Assembly (NCBI GenBank): GCA_000737985.1
Contig: JNVT01000051.1
Span: forward strand, 173,984 to 237,983
Direction of reading: 5' to 3'
Length of the DNA: 64,000 nt
From: Gammaproteobacteria bacterium MFB021
Lineage (GTDB): Bacteria > Pseudomonadota > Gammaproteobacteria > Pseudomonadales > Halomonadaceae
How positions within the stretch are numbered: position 1 is the first letter of the stretch; each line of letters begins with the position of its first letter. This document shows, in pieces, positions 36,077-45,620 of the stretch. The notes under the pieces are model-generated. The model did no database searches. It was not told the DNA's origin and was given only the letters and a program-made list of their open reading frames with translations. The position numbers and the translations under genes were made by a program.

Positions 36077-36117
36077 GCGACCCGGGCGAAGTCTCTCTTC
36101 GCCCGGGTCGCTGCTTT
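36077..36117 (+). terminator. Rho-independent terminator after fliA
   Basis: A perfect 14-bp stem (36077-36090 with 36098-36111) with a 7-base loop is followed by TGCTTTT. It ends the flagellar block and lies 47 bases before the end of the convergent pqi operon. Confidence 0.85.
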
Positions 36118-36163
36118 TCTGGTGCGGTGTCTTTTCAGTCGGGCTCAAAGGGTGGAGTCGAAC

Positions 36164-36844
36164 TCAGGGGGCCTCGCCGCTGTGCTGGCCGGTGCTGCTC
36201 GGGTGCGCTAGTTCGCTGGCAATCCGCTCACCGACGGCCTGCCAAGCCTCTCCCAGGGTGCGTACCAGCGCCGGATAGCCATCTGCGTTGAGCGGCCGGG
36301 TGACGTTGAAGGGCGCCTGGCGCACCACGCGGTTGCCCTCGCGTAACTGCCACTCGCCCGATACCACCGCCTGACCGTCGTAGCGCCCCTGGAAGCGATC
36401 CACCTCGACGCTGAGACGTGCGTCACTGCCGCTACCCGTCCCCAGTACCAGGGTCTGCGGCAGCGCTTGGGTCAGGGTCTGGCGCAGGTTACGGGTTAAC
36501 TGACTGCCCAGGCTATCTGCCCACAGGTTTTGATTGGCACTATTGAGCTCGATATCGCTCAACTGCATCACGATGCCTTCCTGATCCAGATAGCTCGAGA
36601 TCGCCACCGGCTGCACCACCAGCGTCGGCGTGCTGACGCCGGTCACCGGTGTCACGTCGCCGGCCGCCGGCAGGACATAGCGGCTGGGAGTGCTGGGCGT
36701 GCCGGCACAGCCGGCCAGGGTAAACAGGCCGGCGACCAGCAGCAGGCCTAGAGTACGGCGGCGGACACGCTGCTTTCGTGCTGGTACCCGGCGCTGCATC
36801 TTGCGCGTCGATGTAGTGGACGGTGTCTCGAAAGACGATCTCAT
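36164..36844 (-). CDS. pqiC: Intermembrane transport lipoprotein PqiC
   Basis: PqiC is the outer-membrane lipoprotein that works with the PqiB tube in lipid transport between membranes. The 226-residue precursor has a long basic start and a lipobox with Cys46 (TLAGCAG). The rest is an ABC-type/PqiC (DUF330) domain with YVLPA near the mature start and a strand-rich body. ATG at 36844 overlaps pqiB by 4 bases; an internal ATG 15 codons later would give a shorter signal region. It is last in pqiA-pqiB-pqiC. Confidence 0.88.
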   Translation of the reverse strand: MRSSFETPSTTSTRKMQRRVPARKQRVRRRTLGLLLVAGLFTLAGCAGTPSTPSRYVLPAAGDVTPVTGVSTPTLVVQPVAISSYLDQEGIVMQLSDIELNSANQNLWADSLGSQLTRNLRQTLTQALPQTLVLGTGSGSDARLSVEVDRFQGRYDGQAVVSGEWQLREGNRVVRQAPFNVTRPLNADGYPALVRTLGEAWQAVGERIASELAHPSSTGQHSGEAP

Positions 36845-38493
36845 GGCGCGGCCCTCGGCGTCGGATCGGCCTGAACCTCACGATCGAAGATCAGGGCATT
36901 GGGTTTCTCGCTCAGCGTGCGCGCCACCGGCTGCAGGTCGCGCATCAGCTGCTCCAGTTGCTTGAGCGTATCATTGAGCTGGCGGTAGCCGGACGATCCG
37001 GAGGAGAAGCCGTTCAGCGTGTTCTGCAGCTCCTCGAGGGTATCGTTGACGCTACCCGGCAACTGCTGGGTAGCTGGGTCGGAGACGATCGCGTTGACCG
37101 ACTCGGCGATCTGCTGCACCTGCTCGAGGGTCTTCTGTGAGGTCTGCATGGTCTTGTCCAGACTCGACAGGATCGGCTCGACCTTGAGGTTGTTGAGCTT
37201 GTCGAGCAGGTTGGAGACCTTCTGCTCGATCTGCGCAAAGCCGCCGGAGACCGTCGGGAAGACCGGCTTGCCGTCGAATGTCATCGGCTTGTAGGCAGGC
37301 GCATCGTCGCTGAAGTTGAGGTCGACGAAGAGCGCGCCGGTGAGCAGATTGCCGGCTTTGAGCGTGGCGCGCAGACCGAGATCCTTGAACATCTTCTCGA
37401 AGCGCTCGCGCACCTCCTTGTCGTCGATCTGCTTGTTGATGTCCTCACCGCTCTCCAGCCGCTGCGGTTCGATCCGGATCAGCACCGGAATCGCGAACTG
37501 GCTGAGGCTATCCGGCTGCGGCGCGGTGAAGTGCCAGGGTACCGAGACCACGGTACCGACACGCACGCCGCGATACTCCACCGGGGCGCCGCGGCTCAGG
37601 CCGCGCACGGTGTCGTCGACCAGCAGCACGTAGTCGACGTACTGATCGTAAGTGCCCTCGCGGGCGCTCTCTTCGCTGTTGTAGAGGGTATAAGTGGCGT
37701 TCTGCTTGGCCGGATTGCCCTGGGTCACGTCCTCGGGCACACCGAAGGTGACTCCGCCGCTGATCAGGGTTTCGAACGAATCCAGATTGACGCTGACGCC
37801 TTCGGAGTTGAGCTGAACGTCGATGCCCGAAGCGCTCCAGAAGCGCGTGGTATCGGTCACCAGCGAATCGTAGGGTGCCTGAATGAACAGGCGATGGCGC
37901 ATCTCGCGTTTCTCGGGGTCGAAGTCGGTGCTCTCCACCCGACCCACGGTGTAGCCCTGATAGGTGACCGGGTCGCCGGCGCTGAGCGAGTTACCCACCT
38001 GGCTGACCAAATTGATGCGCAGCCCCGGTGCATCGGGCGGAGCGACCGGCGGCTGATCGAGCACGTCGAAGTGATCCTGGTATTTGTCGCTCTTGCCCGG
38101 CGCCAGCTGGATGTAGGCACCCGAGAGCACCGTACCCAGCCCACTGATCCCCTCGCGGCCGATACGCGGCTTGACCACCCAGAAGCGGGTGTCAGTGTTG
38201 AGCATGCGCCCGGCGTCGCTGGACATGCGCGCGGTCACCACGGTGTGGGAGAGATCGTCGGAGAGGCGCACGCTCTCGACGTGTCCGACCTCGACGTTGC
38301 GCGTCTTGATCAGCGTCTTGCCGGCCTCGATGCCTTCGGCATTCTCCATGTCCAGGGTCACCAGCGGGCCACGGCTGGAGAAGTTGTCCCAGACCATCCA
38401 GGCACCGATCAGCGCCGCCAGCAGCGGCACGATCCAGATCGGCGACAGGCGCGACTGGGACAAGCGCTTGGCGCGCTGCAGCGAATCAGACAT
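36841..38493 (-). CDS. pqiB: Intermembrane transport protein PqiB (three MCE domains)
   Basis: PqiB is anchored in the inner membrane and forms a hexameric, periplasm-spanning tube of stacked MCE rings for hydrophobic molecules. The 550-residue protein has one membrane segment (about 17-36), three MCE domains (starting near 42, 155 and 282, each with the GLxxGxPVxYxGxxVG pattern) and a long C-terminal coiled coil (about 420-530) that builds the needle. Length equals E. coli PqiB (546). The start overlaps pqiA by 8 bases. Confidence 0.95.
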   Translation of the reverse strand: MSDSLQRAKRLSQSRLSPIWIVPLLAALIGAWMVWDNFSSRGPLVTLDMENAEGIEAGKTLIKTRNVEVGHVESVRLSDDLSHTVVTARMSSDAGRMLNTDTRFWVVKPRIGREGISGLGTVLSGAYIQLAPGKSDKYQDHFDVLDQPPVAPPDAPGLRINLVSQVGNSLSAGDPVTYQGYTVGRVESTDFDPEKREMRHRLFIQAPYDSLVTDTTRFWSASGIDVQLNSEGVSVNLDSFETLISGGVTFGVPEDVTQGNPAKQNATYTLYNSEESAREGTYDQYVDYVLLVDDTVRGLSRGAPVEYRGVRVGTVVSVPWHFTAPQPDSLSQFAIPVLIRIEPQRLESGEDINKQIDDKEVRERFEKMFKDLGLRATLKAGNLLTGALFVDLNFSDDAPAYKPMTFDGKPVFPTVSGGFAQIEQKVSNLLDKLNNLKVEPILSSLDKTMQTSQKTLEQVQQIAESVNAIVSDPATQQLPGSVNDTLEELQNTLNGFSSGSSGYRQLNDTLKQLEQLMRDLQPVARTLSEKPNALIFDREVQADPTPRAAP

Positions 38494-39856
38494 CGTCGGC
38501 TTCCTTGACCGGAGAGTAGGGGGACTGGCGCTTGAGCGCCGCTGGCATGTGGGGCTGAACGTCGCGCGTATCCCAGATCAGACGTGCATCGAAGGTGATC
38601 GCCGCCAGCATGGTGATGATCACCACCGAGGCGAAGGCGAGCGCCGCCGGCCCTGGGGTGATGGCCAGCAGCGAGCCTGCATGCACCAGCGAGACCAGGA
38701 TGGCCACCACGAACACGTCGATCATCGACCAGCGGCCGATGAACTCGGTGATGCGATAGAGCTTGAGCCGCTTGTGCCGGTAGCTGAGCTGGCCACGTTT
38801 GCGGACCACGATGCACAGCCACGCCATGGCCAGAATCTTGCCGATGGGTACCACCACGCTGGCGGTGAAGATGATCAGCGCGATCGGCCAGTCGCCATGG
38901 GAGAGAAAGATCAGCACCCCGCCAATGATGGTGGACGGGGTCTCGCTGCCCAGCGAGGTGGTGGTCATGATCGGATAGAGGTTGGCCGGGATATAGAGGA
39001 TCACCGCTGCCATCAGCAGGGCCCAGGTGCGCTGCAGGCTGTGTGCGTTGCGAAAGCGCAGCCGCTCGCCACAGCGCGTGCAGCGCCCGCGGCCGAAGTG
39101 GCTCAATCGATTGACCAGACCGCAGGTGGGGCAGCCGGTCACACCCTGCGCCGCCGCTGGCTCGCCGAGCCGGCAGTGCTCCGGTGCAGGCGGTTCGCCG
39201 GCAAGCGAGAACCACATCCAGTCGATATCCAGCGAGCGCGAGGTCCACAGCAGCAGCAGGGCGAAGGCGCAGAACGACCAGAACGACAGCCCCAGATCGA
39301 CCGAGGCCATGCCCGCGATCTTGATCAGGCTGACCAGGGCGCCGATCACGAAGACATCCGCCATCATCCAGGGCGACAGCTGCACCAGGGCGCGCGCAAT
39401 GCGCCTGCTGCGCGGTAGCGGTCGGCGGCGCAGCAGGCCGATCTGCAACCAGATCACGCTGAGCAGGTAGAACACCGGCAGCACCACGACGGTGAGAAGT
39501 ACCAGAATACCCACGAAGGGTTCGTGGAAGTCGACCAGGCTGATCGCGGTATCGGTCAACTGAATGGCGTTGCTGACACCGCGCGCTTCGAAGCGAATGA
39601 AGGGAAAGCTCAGCGCCGCGACGAGCGCGATCAGCGCGGTGATCGCCAACGCCAGACTGCGCTGGGCCGGCCGCGCGTGGCGGTGACTCAGGGTATGTCC
39701 ACAGCGCGGACAGTTGGCGCGCTGATGAGGACGCAGCGGCGGTAGTGCCACCAGCAGGTCACACTCGTGGCAAGCGCGCAGCCGCCGGCGTCGCGTGGCA
39801 GGGCGCCACGGCGCGGTGTCCTGAGCGACGGGGTGGTCGATACGCAGAGAGGCCAA
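38486..39856 (-). CDS. pqiA: Intermembrane transport membrane protein PqiA
   Basis: PqiA is the inner-membrane partner of PqiB. The 456-residue protein has two PqiA repeats, each with a zinc-ribbon-like cysteine set (Cys29, Cys32, Cys49, Cys52, and a second CPTCG...CTRCG set after residue 240) followed by four membrane segments. It opens the leftward pqiABC operon. In enterics the operon responds to SoxRS; no SoxS site could be identified here. Confidence 0.95.
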   Translation of the reverse strand: MASLRIDHPVAQDTAPWRPATRRRRLRACHECDLLVALPPLRPHQRANCPRCGHTLSHRHARPAQRSLALAITALIALVAALSFPFIRFEARGVSNAIQLTDTAISLVDFHEPFVGILVLLTVVVLPVFYLLSVIWLQIGLLRRRPLPRSRRIARALVQLSPWMMADVFVIGALVSLIKIAGMASVDLGLSFWSFCAFALLLLWTSRSLDIDWMWFSLAGEPPAPEHCRLGEPAAAQGVTGCPTCGLVNRLSHFGRGRCTRCGERLRFRNAHSLQRTWALLMAAVILYIPANLYPIMTTTSLGSETPSTIIGGVLIFLSHGDWPIALIIFTASVVVPIGKILAMAWLCIVVRKRGQLSYRHKRLKLYRITEFIGRWSMIDVFVVAILVSLVHAGSLLAITPGPAALAFASVVIITMLAAITFDARLIWDTRDVQPHMPAALKRQSPYSPVKEADDV

Positions 39857-40157
39857 TCAAGCTTCCTTCGAGTCGCGGTCGTGCCGGGTCGTCATGTTAC
39901 CTGAATACATACATTCGTGCATGTTTGCTGGGTTGTCGGAGCGCTGGTGAAAGCAGCGCAGATGCGCTCCCGCTGGGCATGAGCCGTGCTGGGTTCCTGT
40001 GTCTTTCGAGACGGCCGCACTTCGATACCGTTGAGCTCCGATACTATAGTAGGTCAAGGCGTTAGTGCCCTAGAAGAACAAACGTTTACACGGCGTCGAT
40101 GAGAGAAGTGCGCACCCTCGGGTGCGCTCGAATGGATCGCTAAGGAGAAGGATAGCC
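39857..40157. other. Divergent intergenic region between pqiA and the antiporter
   Basis: This 301-base region must hold the promoters of both genes but no convincing -35/-10 pair was found. TATAGT near 40042 is a possible -10 for the rightward gene. An 8-bp hairpin (40110-40117 with 40120-40127) lies just before the antiporter ribosome binding site. Confidence 0.5.
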
Positions 40158-41126
40158 ATGCTGGCTCTAGGGGCAATCATCATTGGACTGGCGCTGCTCG
40201 TATGGAGTGCCGATCGTTTCGTCGAGGGTGCCGCCTCCACCGCGGCCCATCTGGGGCTGCCACCGCTGCTGATCGGCATGCTGGTGATCGGCTTTGGCAC
40301 CTCGGCGCCGGAGCTGATGGTCTCGGCATTGGCGGCGAGCCAGGGCAATCCGGGTTTGGCCCTGGGTAATGCCTACGGTTCCAATATCGCCAATATCGGT
40401 CTGATCGTCGGGCTGGTGGCGCTGATCAGTCCGCTGATGGTGAACTCGCAGGTCATCCGCCAGGAGTTGCCGCTGCTCGGCGTGGCGACCCTGGTCTCGC
40501 TCTGGTGTCTGCACGATGGTGATATCTCGCGCGGCGACGGCGTACTGATGCTGGGGTTGCTGGCACTCTACCTGATCTACAGCGTGCTGCGCGCGCGGCG
40601 TCAGGATGACGATACCTTGGCAGTCGACGTCGAGAGTCACGCCGCAGCGCACGCCATGAGCTTAAAGCGCGGCCTGTTCTGGACCCTTGCCGGGCTTGTG
40701 CTGCTGATCGCCAGCTCACGGCTGCTGGTGTGGGGCGCGGTGAGCATCGCCCAGGCGTTGGGGGTCAGCGATCTGGTCATCGGCCTCACCGTGGTGGCTA
40801 TCGGCACCTCGCTGCCGGAGCTCGCCTCGTCGCTGGTGGCGGTGCGTAAAGGGGAGCACGATCTGGTGCTCGGTAACGTGGTGGGCTCCAACTTCTTCAA
40901 CACGCTGGCGGTGGTGGGGCTGGCAGGGATCATCCACCCGATCGACGTCGACACCGTGGTGGTGACCCGGGACTGGCCGGTGATGGCGGGGCTGACCCTG
41001 GCGCTGCTGGTCTTTGGCATCGGTCTGCGTGGCCGCCAGGGTCGGATCAATCGTCTCGAAGGCGGGGCGCTGCTGGCCAGCTTCATCGCCTACACCGTCT
41101 GGCTGGTCTCTACCGTACTGGTATGA
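40158..41126 (+). CDS. Calcium/sodium antiporter, CaCA family (YrbG type)
   Basis: The protein is expected to exchange sodium or protons for calcium across the inner membrane. The 322-residue protein has about ten membrane segments arranged as two inverted halves, each with an alpha repeat: GFGTSAPEL at 45-53 and GTSLPEL at 216-222. Length matches E. coli YrbG (325). ATG at 40158 has AAGGAG and AAGGAT upstream; a longer frame from 40122 adds a charged stretch and is rejected. It stands alone, with no lipopolysaccharide-transport genes next to it, unlike in E. coli. Confidence 0.9.
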   Translation: MLALGAIIIGLALLVWSADRFVEGAASTAAHLGLPPLLIGMLVIGFGTSAPELMVSALAASQGNPGLALGNAYGSNIANIGLIVGLVALISPLMVNSQVIRQELPLLGVATLVSLWCLHDGDISRGDGVLMLGLLALYLIYSVLRARRQDDDTLAVDVESHAAAHAMSLKRGLFWTLAGLVLLIASSRLLVWGAVSIAQALGVSDLVIGLTVVAIGTSLPELASSLVAVRKGEHDLVLGNVVGSNFFNTLAVVGLAGIIHPIDVDTVVVTRDWPVMAGLTLALLVFGIGLRGRQGRINRLEGGALLASFIAYTVWLVSTVLV

Positions 41127-41480
41127 GGCCGAGGGTTCTCCAGCCAGGGCCGACAAAGGCAAGCGCCAGGACTTGGCATTTTGTCGCACCCCAAGGGGGA
41201 GACCGGACGCGCTGACCTTGAGGTGGTCGGCGCCAGGCCGCGTGGTTGGCGGCTTTAAGCAGAATTGCCTAATGTTTGCTCAGGACCTGCGGCAGGGCTG
41301 CGACATTGCGACATCGTGTGAGCGGCTGTCAGCGCTCGTATCATCGTTGCCAAGACCTGCAAGGGTCGATCTCCGCCGACCTCGACGGCCGGTCACTATA
41401 GAGGGAGCGCGCCCGGCGGCGCGGATGGCCCCATCCGTTCAGCCGCCTCGCGACGCTCTCACGCATCCGAGGAGCCAGCC
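41127..41480 (+). other. Leader region of the cytochrome bd operon
   Basis: These 354 bases must hold the cydA promoter and its control sites. I saw no clear FNR (TTGAT-N4-ATCAA) site and no strong sigma-70 promoter. CACTATAGAG near 41393 could be a -10. No gene is apparent here; GAGGAG lies about 7 bases before the cydA start. Confidence 0.4.
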
Positions 41481-42893
41481 ATGGCACTAGATCCCATCCT
41501 ACTCTCACGATTGCAGTTCGCTTTCGTGGTCTCCTTCCACGCCATCTTTCCGGTGTTCACCATCGGCCTGGCCTCCTACGTTGCCGTGCTGCAGGGGCTC
41601 TATGTCGCTACCGGCAACGCGGTGTGGGATCGCCTGGGCTATTTCTGGACCAAGATCTTCGCCGTGGTGTTCGGTATCGGCGTGGTCTCGGGCATCGTGA
41701 TGGCGTTTCAGTTCGGTACCAACTGGAGCAACTTCGTACGCTTCGCGGCCAACATCATCGGACCGCTGCTCAGCTACGAGGTGATCACGGCGTTCTTCCT
41801 CGAGGCGGGCTTTCTCGGCGTGCTGCTGTTCGGCCGCCACCGGGTGTCGCCTTCGGTGCACTTCTTCGCCGCGCTGATGGTGGCGGTGGGCACCTTCATC
41901 TCGGCGTTCTGGATTCTGGTCTCCAACAGCTGGATGCAGACTCCACAGGGCTTCGAGATTCGTGAGGGTGTGGCCCACGTGACCTCGTGGATGGAGGCGA
42001 TGTTCACGCCATCCTTCCCTTATCGCTTCGCGCACATGGCGCTGGCGGCCTTCCTTACCGGCGGTTTCGTGGTGTGCGGTGTCAGCGCCTGGTTCCTGAT
42101 CCGCGGGCGTGACGTCGAGGCTCACCGCCGTGCGCTGTCGATGACACTGTGGCTGCTGCTGATCCTGGCGCCGCTGCAGGCCTTCGTCGGCGACGAGCAC
42201 GGTCTCAACACGCTCGAGCACCAGCCGATGAAGGTGGCGGCGATGGAGGGCAACTGGGACACCCAGTCCAACGTGCCGCTGCTGCTGTTCGCGCTGCCGG
42301 ATCGCGAGCTGCAGGCCAACCGCATGGAGATCGGCATCCCCAACGGCGCCAGCCTGATCCTGCGACACGATCCCAACGGCGTGGTGCCGGGGCTCAAGGA
42401 GATTCCCGAGTCGCAGCAGCCGCCGGTGTGGATGGTGTTCTACAGCTTCCGGGTGATGGTGGCGATGGGGCTTCTGATGATCGCCTTCGCGCTGGCCGGG
42501 CTGTTCCTGCGCAAGGGGGGGCGTCTCTACACCTCGCGGTTCTATCTGCGCGGGCTGCAGTTCATGAGCCTGGCGCCGTTCCTGGCGGTGCTTTCGGGCT
42601 GGTTCGTCACCGAGATCGGGCGCTCGCCATGGCTGGTCTACAACGTGCTCTCCTATAAGGATGCGGTGACGCCGTCGCTCTCCGGCTGGATGGTGCTGGT
42701 GACGCTGATCGGCTACATCACGGTCTACGCGGTGATCTTCGTCTCCGGGGTCTACTACCTGTTCAAGGTTATTCGCCAGGGGCTCGACGAGCTCGATCCG
42801 GACGAGGAGATTCACGACGCGGATCGCCCGGCGCGGCCGCTCTCCGCCACCCACGTGCCGTTCGACGGCCACACTTCGGCCTCCAGGAGCTAA
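41481..42893 (+). CDS. cydA: Cytochrome bd-type ubiquinol oxidase subunit I (short Q-loop, CIO type)
   Basis: Subunit I binds all three hemes and oxidises ubiquinol while reducing oxygen to water. The 470-residue protein keeps the heme ligands His20, His185 and Met326 and the glutamates Glu100 and Glu108. The distance from His185 to Met326 is 141 residues against 207 in E. coli CydA, so the Q-loop is about 66 residues shorter, as in cyanide-insensitive CioA. KIFAVVFGIGVVSG and GWFVTEIGRSPW also read like CioA. It heads the four-gene operon with cydB, cydD and cydC. The name cioA may be more fitting. Confidence 0.93.
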   Translation: MALDPILLSRLQFAFVVSFHAIFPVFTIGLASYVAVLQGLYVATGNAVWDRLGYFWTKIFAVVFGIGVVSGIVMAFQFGTNWSNFVRFAANIIGPLLSYEVITAFFLEAGFLGVLLFGRHRVSPSVHFFAALMVAVGTFISAFWILVSNSWMQTPQGFEIREGVAHVTSWMEAMFTPSFPYRFAHMALAAFLTGGFVVCGVSAWFLIRGRDVEAHRRALSMTLWLLLILAPLQAFVGDEHGLNTLEHQPMKVAAMEGNWDTQSNVPLLLFALPDRELQANRMEIGIPNGASLILRHDPNGVVPGLKEIPESQQPPVWMVFYSFRVMVAMGLLMIAFALAGLFLRKGGRLYTSRFYLRGLQFMSLAPFLAVLSGWFVTEIGRSPWLVYNVLSYKDAVTPSLSGWMVLVTLIGYITVYAVIFVSGVYYLFKVIRQGLDELDPDEEIHDADRPARPLSATHVPFDGHTSASRS

Positions 42894-42897
42894 GCGC

Positions 42898-43899
42898 ATG
42901 CAAATGTTCGATCTCTCTCTGATCTGGGCGGTCATCATCGCGGTCGGCGTGATCATGTACGTGCTCATGGATGGCTTCGACCTGGGCTTGGGTATTCTCT
43001 TCCCGTTCGCCCCGGACGAGGATGCCCGCGATGTGATGATGAACTCGGTGGCGCCGGTATGGGACGGCAACGAGACTTGGCTGATTCTCGGCGGCGCCGG
43101 GCTGATCGGCGCCTTCCCGCTGGTCTACACCATTTTGCTGCCGGCGCTTTACCTGGGCGTGTTCCTGATGCTGGCGGGGCTGATCTTCCGCGGCGTGGCG
43201 TTCGAGTTCCGCTTCAAGTCGCACCGCTCCAAGCGCTACTGGAGTCTCTCCTTCGCCGGCGGCTCGTTCCTCGCGGCCTTTGCCCAGGGCTGCGTCGTCG
43301 GCGCCTATATCCAGGGCTTCGAGACCGCCAATGGGGTCTATGTCGGTGGTGCCCTCGACTGGCTGACGCCGTTCACCATCCTCACCGGCTTCGGCCTGGT
43401 GGTCGGCTATGCGCTGCTGGGGGCGACCTGGCTGGTGCTCAAGTCCGAAGGCCACGTGCGTGACTGGGCGCGGGCGCTGGTGCCCAAGCTGCTGCTGGGT
43501 GTGCTCGCGGTGTTCGCCATCGTCAGTCTGTGGACCCCGTGGATCGATCGCGGTGTGTTCGAGCGCTGGTTCGACCACCTGCAGGTGATCTGGCTGCTGC
43601 CCGCTGGGGCGCTGCTGTGCGCGCTGGGGATCTTCCTGTGCAACCGCCACGGCCGTGAAGGCGGTGCCTTCCTGCTCACCCTGGGGCTGTTCGTGTGCAC
43701 CTATCTGGGGTTGATCGTCAGCCGCTGGCCCTATGTGGTGCCGCCGCAGATCACCCTGTGGGATGCCGCCTCGGCGCCGGAATCGCAGTTCTTCCTGCTG
43801 ATCGGGGTGCTCTTCGTGCTGCCGATCGTGCTGGTCTACACCGCCTGGTCCTACTGGGTATTTCGCGGCAAGGTGCGCGTCGGCGAGGGCTACCATTGA
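42898..43899 (+). CDS. cydB: Cytochrome bd-type ubiquinol oxidase subunit II
   Basis: Subunit II supports the heme-bearing subunit and holds a structural quinone or channel in some members. The 333-residue protein begins with the typical LIWAVIIAVGVIMYVLMDGFDLGLGIL and has nine or so membrane segments, with NETWLILGGAGLIGAFP. Its length is that of CioB (335) rather than E. coli CydB (379). It starts 4 bases after cydA and overlaps cydD. No cydX-like small gene lies between. Confidence 0.93.
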   Translation: MQMFDLSLIWAVIIAVGVIMYVLMDGFDLGLGILFPFAPDEDARDVMMNSVAPVWDGNETWLILGGAGLIGAFPLVYTILLPALYLGVFLMLAGLIFRGVAFEFRFKSHRSKRYWSLSFAGGSFLAAFAQGCVVGAYIQGFETANGVYVGGALDWLTPFTILTGFGLVVGYALLGATWLVLKSEGHVRDWARALVPKLLLGVLAVFAIVSLWTPWIDRGVFERWFDHLQVIWLLPAGALLCALGIFLCNRHGREGGAFLLTLGLFVCTYLGLIVSRWPYVVPPQITLWDAASAPESQFFLLIGVLFVLPIVLVYTAWSYWVFRGKVRVGEGYH

Positions 43900-45620
43900 G
43901 CCGAGCGTCGCGTTCAGGTAGCAGCTCACGTCCGCGCAATCCGTCGCGGGCGTGGCTGGAGGCCCAGGCCACGGCCATTCGGCCGTGGCACCGGCGTGCG
44001 CTGGGCTGTGGTTTGCTTGCCGCCCTGGCCACGCTGGTTCAGTTGGGCGGGCTGGCCTGGATCGTCGCCCAGGCGATGATCGCGGGGCAGGGCATCGCCG
44101 AGCTGTGGCCGGCACTGCTGGTGGTGGGGCTGGCGCTGACGCTGCGCGCCGTCGCCCAGTGGGGGCAGGAAGTGAGCGGCCAGGCCTGCGGGTTGGCGGT
44201 GAAGCGCGCGGTGCGTGCGCAGCTGTTGGCCAAGCTCCACGCGCTCGGCCCGGTGCGCCTGGCCTCCCGGCACAGCGCCGGTCTCGCCAGCCAGCTGGTC
44301 GACCAGGTCGAGTCGCTGGAGGGCTACTACGCGCGTTTTCGTCCTCAGGTGATGCTGGCGCTGGCGGTGCCGCTGCTCTATCTGGCGGTGGTGCTGTGGC
44401 TCAACTGGCTGGCCGCGGTCTGGCTGCTGATCGCCGCACCGCTGATTCCGCTGTTCATGGCGCTGATCGGCATGGGCGCGCAGCGCTTGAACGAGGCGCA
44501 GTTTCGCGCCGTGACGCGGCTTTCCGGTCACTTTCTCGACCGCGTGCGCGGGATCACCACGCTGCAGCTGTTCGGCCTTGGCGAGCGCGCCACTGCCGAA
44601 GTGAGCGACGTCGCCCATGACTACCGGCGGCGCAGCATGCGCACCCTGCGCGTGGCGTTTCTCTCCTCGGCGGTGCTCGAGTTCTTCGCCGCCGTCTCCG
44701 TCGCGGTGGTGGCGATCTATATCGGTCTCGGCCTGCTGGGCTATATCGACTACGGCCCGGCCGGCGAGCTGGATCTGTTCAGCGGCCTGTTCATCCTGTT
44801 GCTGGCGCCGGAGTTCTTTCAGCCGCTGCGCACGCTGTCGCAGCACTACCACGACCGCGCCTCGGCGCTGGGGGCGGCGGAAGGGCTGATGGCGCTGCTC
44901 GACGAGCCGGTGCCAGAGTCGGACTCGGCAGCGGCGCCAACCCCGAGTGCGCCAGTGACGGCGGCGGTGGAGCTGGAGGCCGTCGAACTCAGTCATGTCG
45001 GCCGCCAGCGGGTGCTGGGGCCGCTTTCGCTGCGTGTGGAAACCGGCGAGGTGGTGGCTCTGGTCGGCCCCTCCGGCAGCGGCAAGTCTAGCCTGCTGCA
45101 ACTGATCGCCGGCTTCGTCGCCGCTGACCGCGGCCGGGTCGCGGTGGCCCCCGGTGCCGCGATCGCTTGGCTCGACCAGCGTCCGCTGATCATCCAGGGC
45201 ACACTTGCCGAGAATCTGCGCCTGGTGGCGCCGACGGCAAGCGACACCGCGCTGCATGAAGCGCTGGAGGAGGCCGGGCTAGGCGACTGGCTGCGCGCCG
45301 CCGCCTACGGCCTCGAGACGCCACTGGGCGAGCGGGGTGTGGGGCTCTCCGGGGGCGAGGGTCAGCGGCTGGCGCTGGCGCGGATCTTTCTGTCGCCGGC
45401 ACGCCTGGTGCTGCTCGACGAGCCTACCGCCGCTCTCGACCCGGAGACCGAGCGCGTGGTCGTGGCCGCGCTCCAGCGGCTCGCCGCCAGCGGTCGCACC
45501 CTGCTGGTGGCGACCCATCATCCGGCGCTCATGGCGATGGCCGATCGTGTGCTCGCCCTCGATGATGGCCGCTTGATCACCGCACCCGGCACCCCGTGGC
45601 AGGAGGCCTCGAATTCATGA
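43896..45620 (+). CDS. cydD: Thiol reductant ABC exporter subunit CydD
   Basis: CydD pairs with CydC in the inner membrane; the exporter moves glutathione or cysteine to the periplasm and is needed to assemble cytochrome bd. The 574-residue protein has six membrane segments and an ATPase domain with Walker A GPSGSGKS (391-398), the signature LSGGEGQR and Walker B LVLLDEP. The start is the TTG at 43896, overlapping the cydB stop by 4 bases (TTGA), with GAGGG seven bases upstream. An open extension back into cydB has no family match. Confidence 0.92.
   Translation: MSRASRSGSSSRPRNPSRAWLEAQATAIRPWHRRALGCGLLAALATLVQLGGLAWIVAQAMIAGQGIAELWPALLVVGLALTLRAVAQWGQEVSGQACGLAVKRAVRAQLLAKLHALGPVRLASRHSAGLASQLVDQVESLEGYYARFRPQVMLALAVPLLYLAVVLWLNWLAAVWLLIAAPLIPLFMALIGMGAQRLNEAQFRAVTRLSGHFLDRVRGITTLQLFGLGERATAEVSDVAHDYRRRSMRTLRVAFLSSAVLEFFAAVSVAVVAIYIGLGLLGYIDYGPAGELDLFSGLFILLLAPEFFQPLRTLSQHYHDRASALGAAEGLMALLDEPVPESDSAAAPTPSAPVTAAVELEAVELSHVGRQRVLGPLSLRVETGEVVALVGPSGSGKSSLLQLIAGFVAADRGRVAVAPGAAIAWLDQRPLIIQGTLAENLRLVAPTASDTALHEALEEAGLGDWLRAAAYGLETPLGERGVGLSGGEGQRLALARIFLSPARLVLLDEPTAALDPETERVVVAALQRLAASGRTLLVATHHPALMAMADRVLALDDGRLITAPGTPWQEASNS

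Noticed and set aside
41505..43070. 521-codon minus-strand frame opposite cydA-cydB
   Set aside because: The plus-strand genes have all heme ligands and family motifs; the antisense frame has none and no ribosome binding site.
43695..43895. N-terminal extension of cydD into cydB
   Set aside because: The 67 extra residues match nothing and lie antiphase to cydB; the TTG at 43896 gives a normal CydD length.
42769..44115. 448-codon minus-strand frame opposite cydB
   Set aside because: Shadow of cydB and the start of cydD, with low-complexity Gln/His/Arg content.
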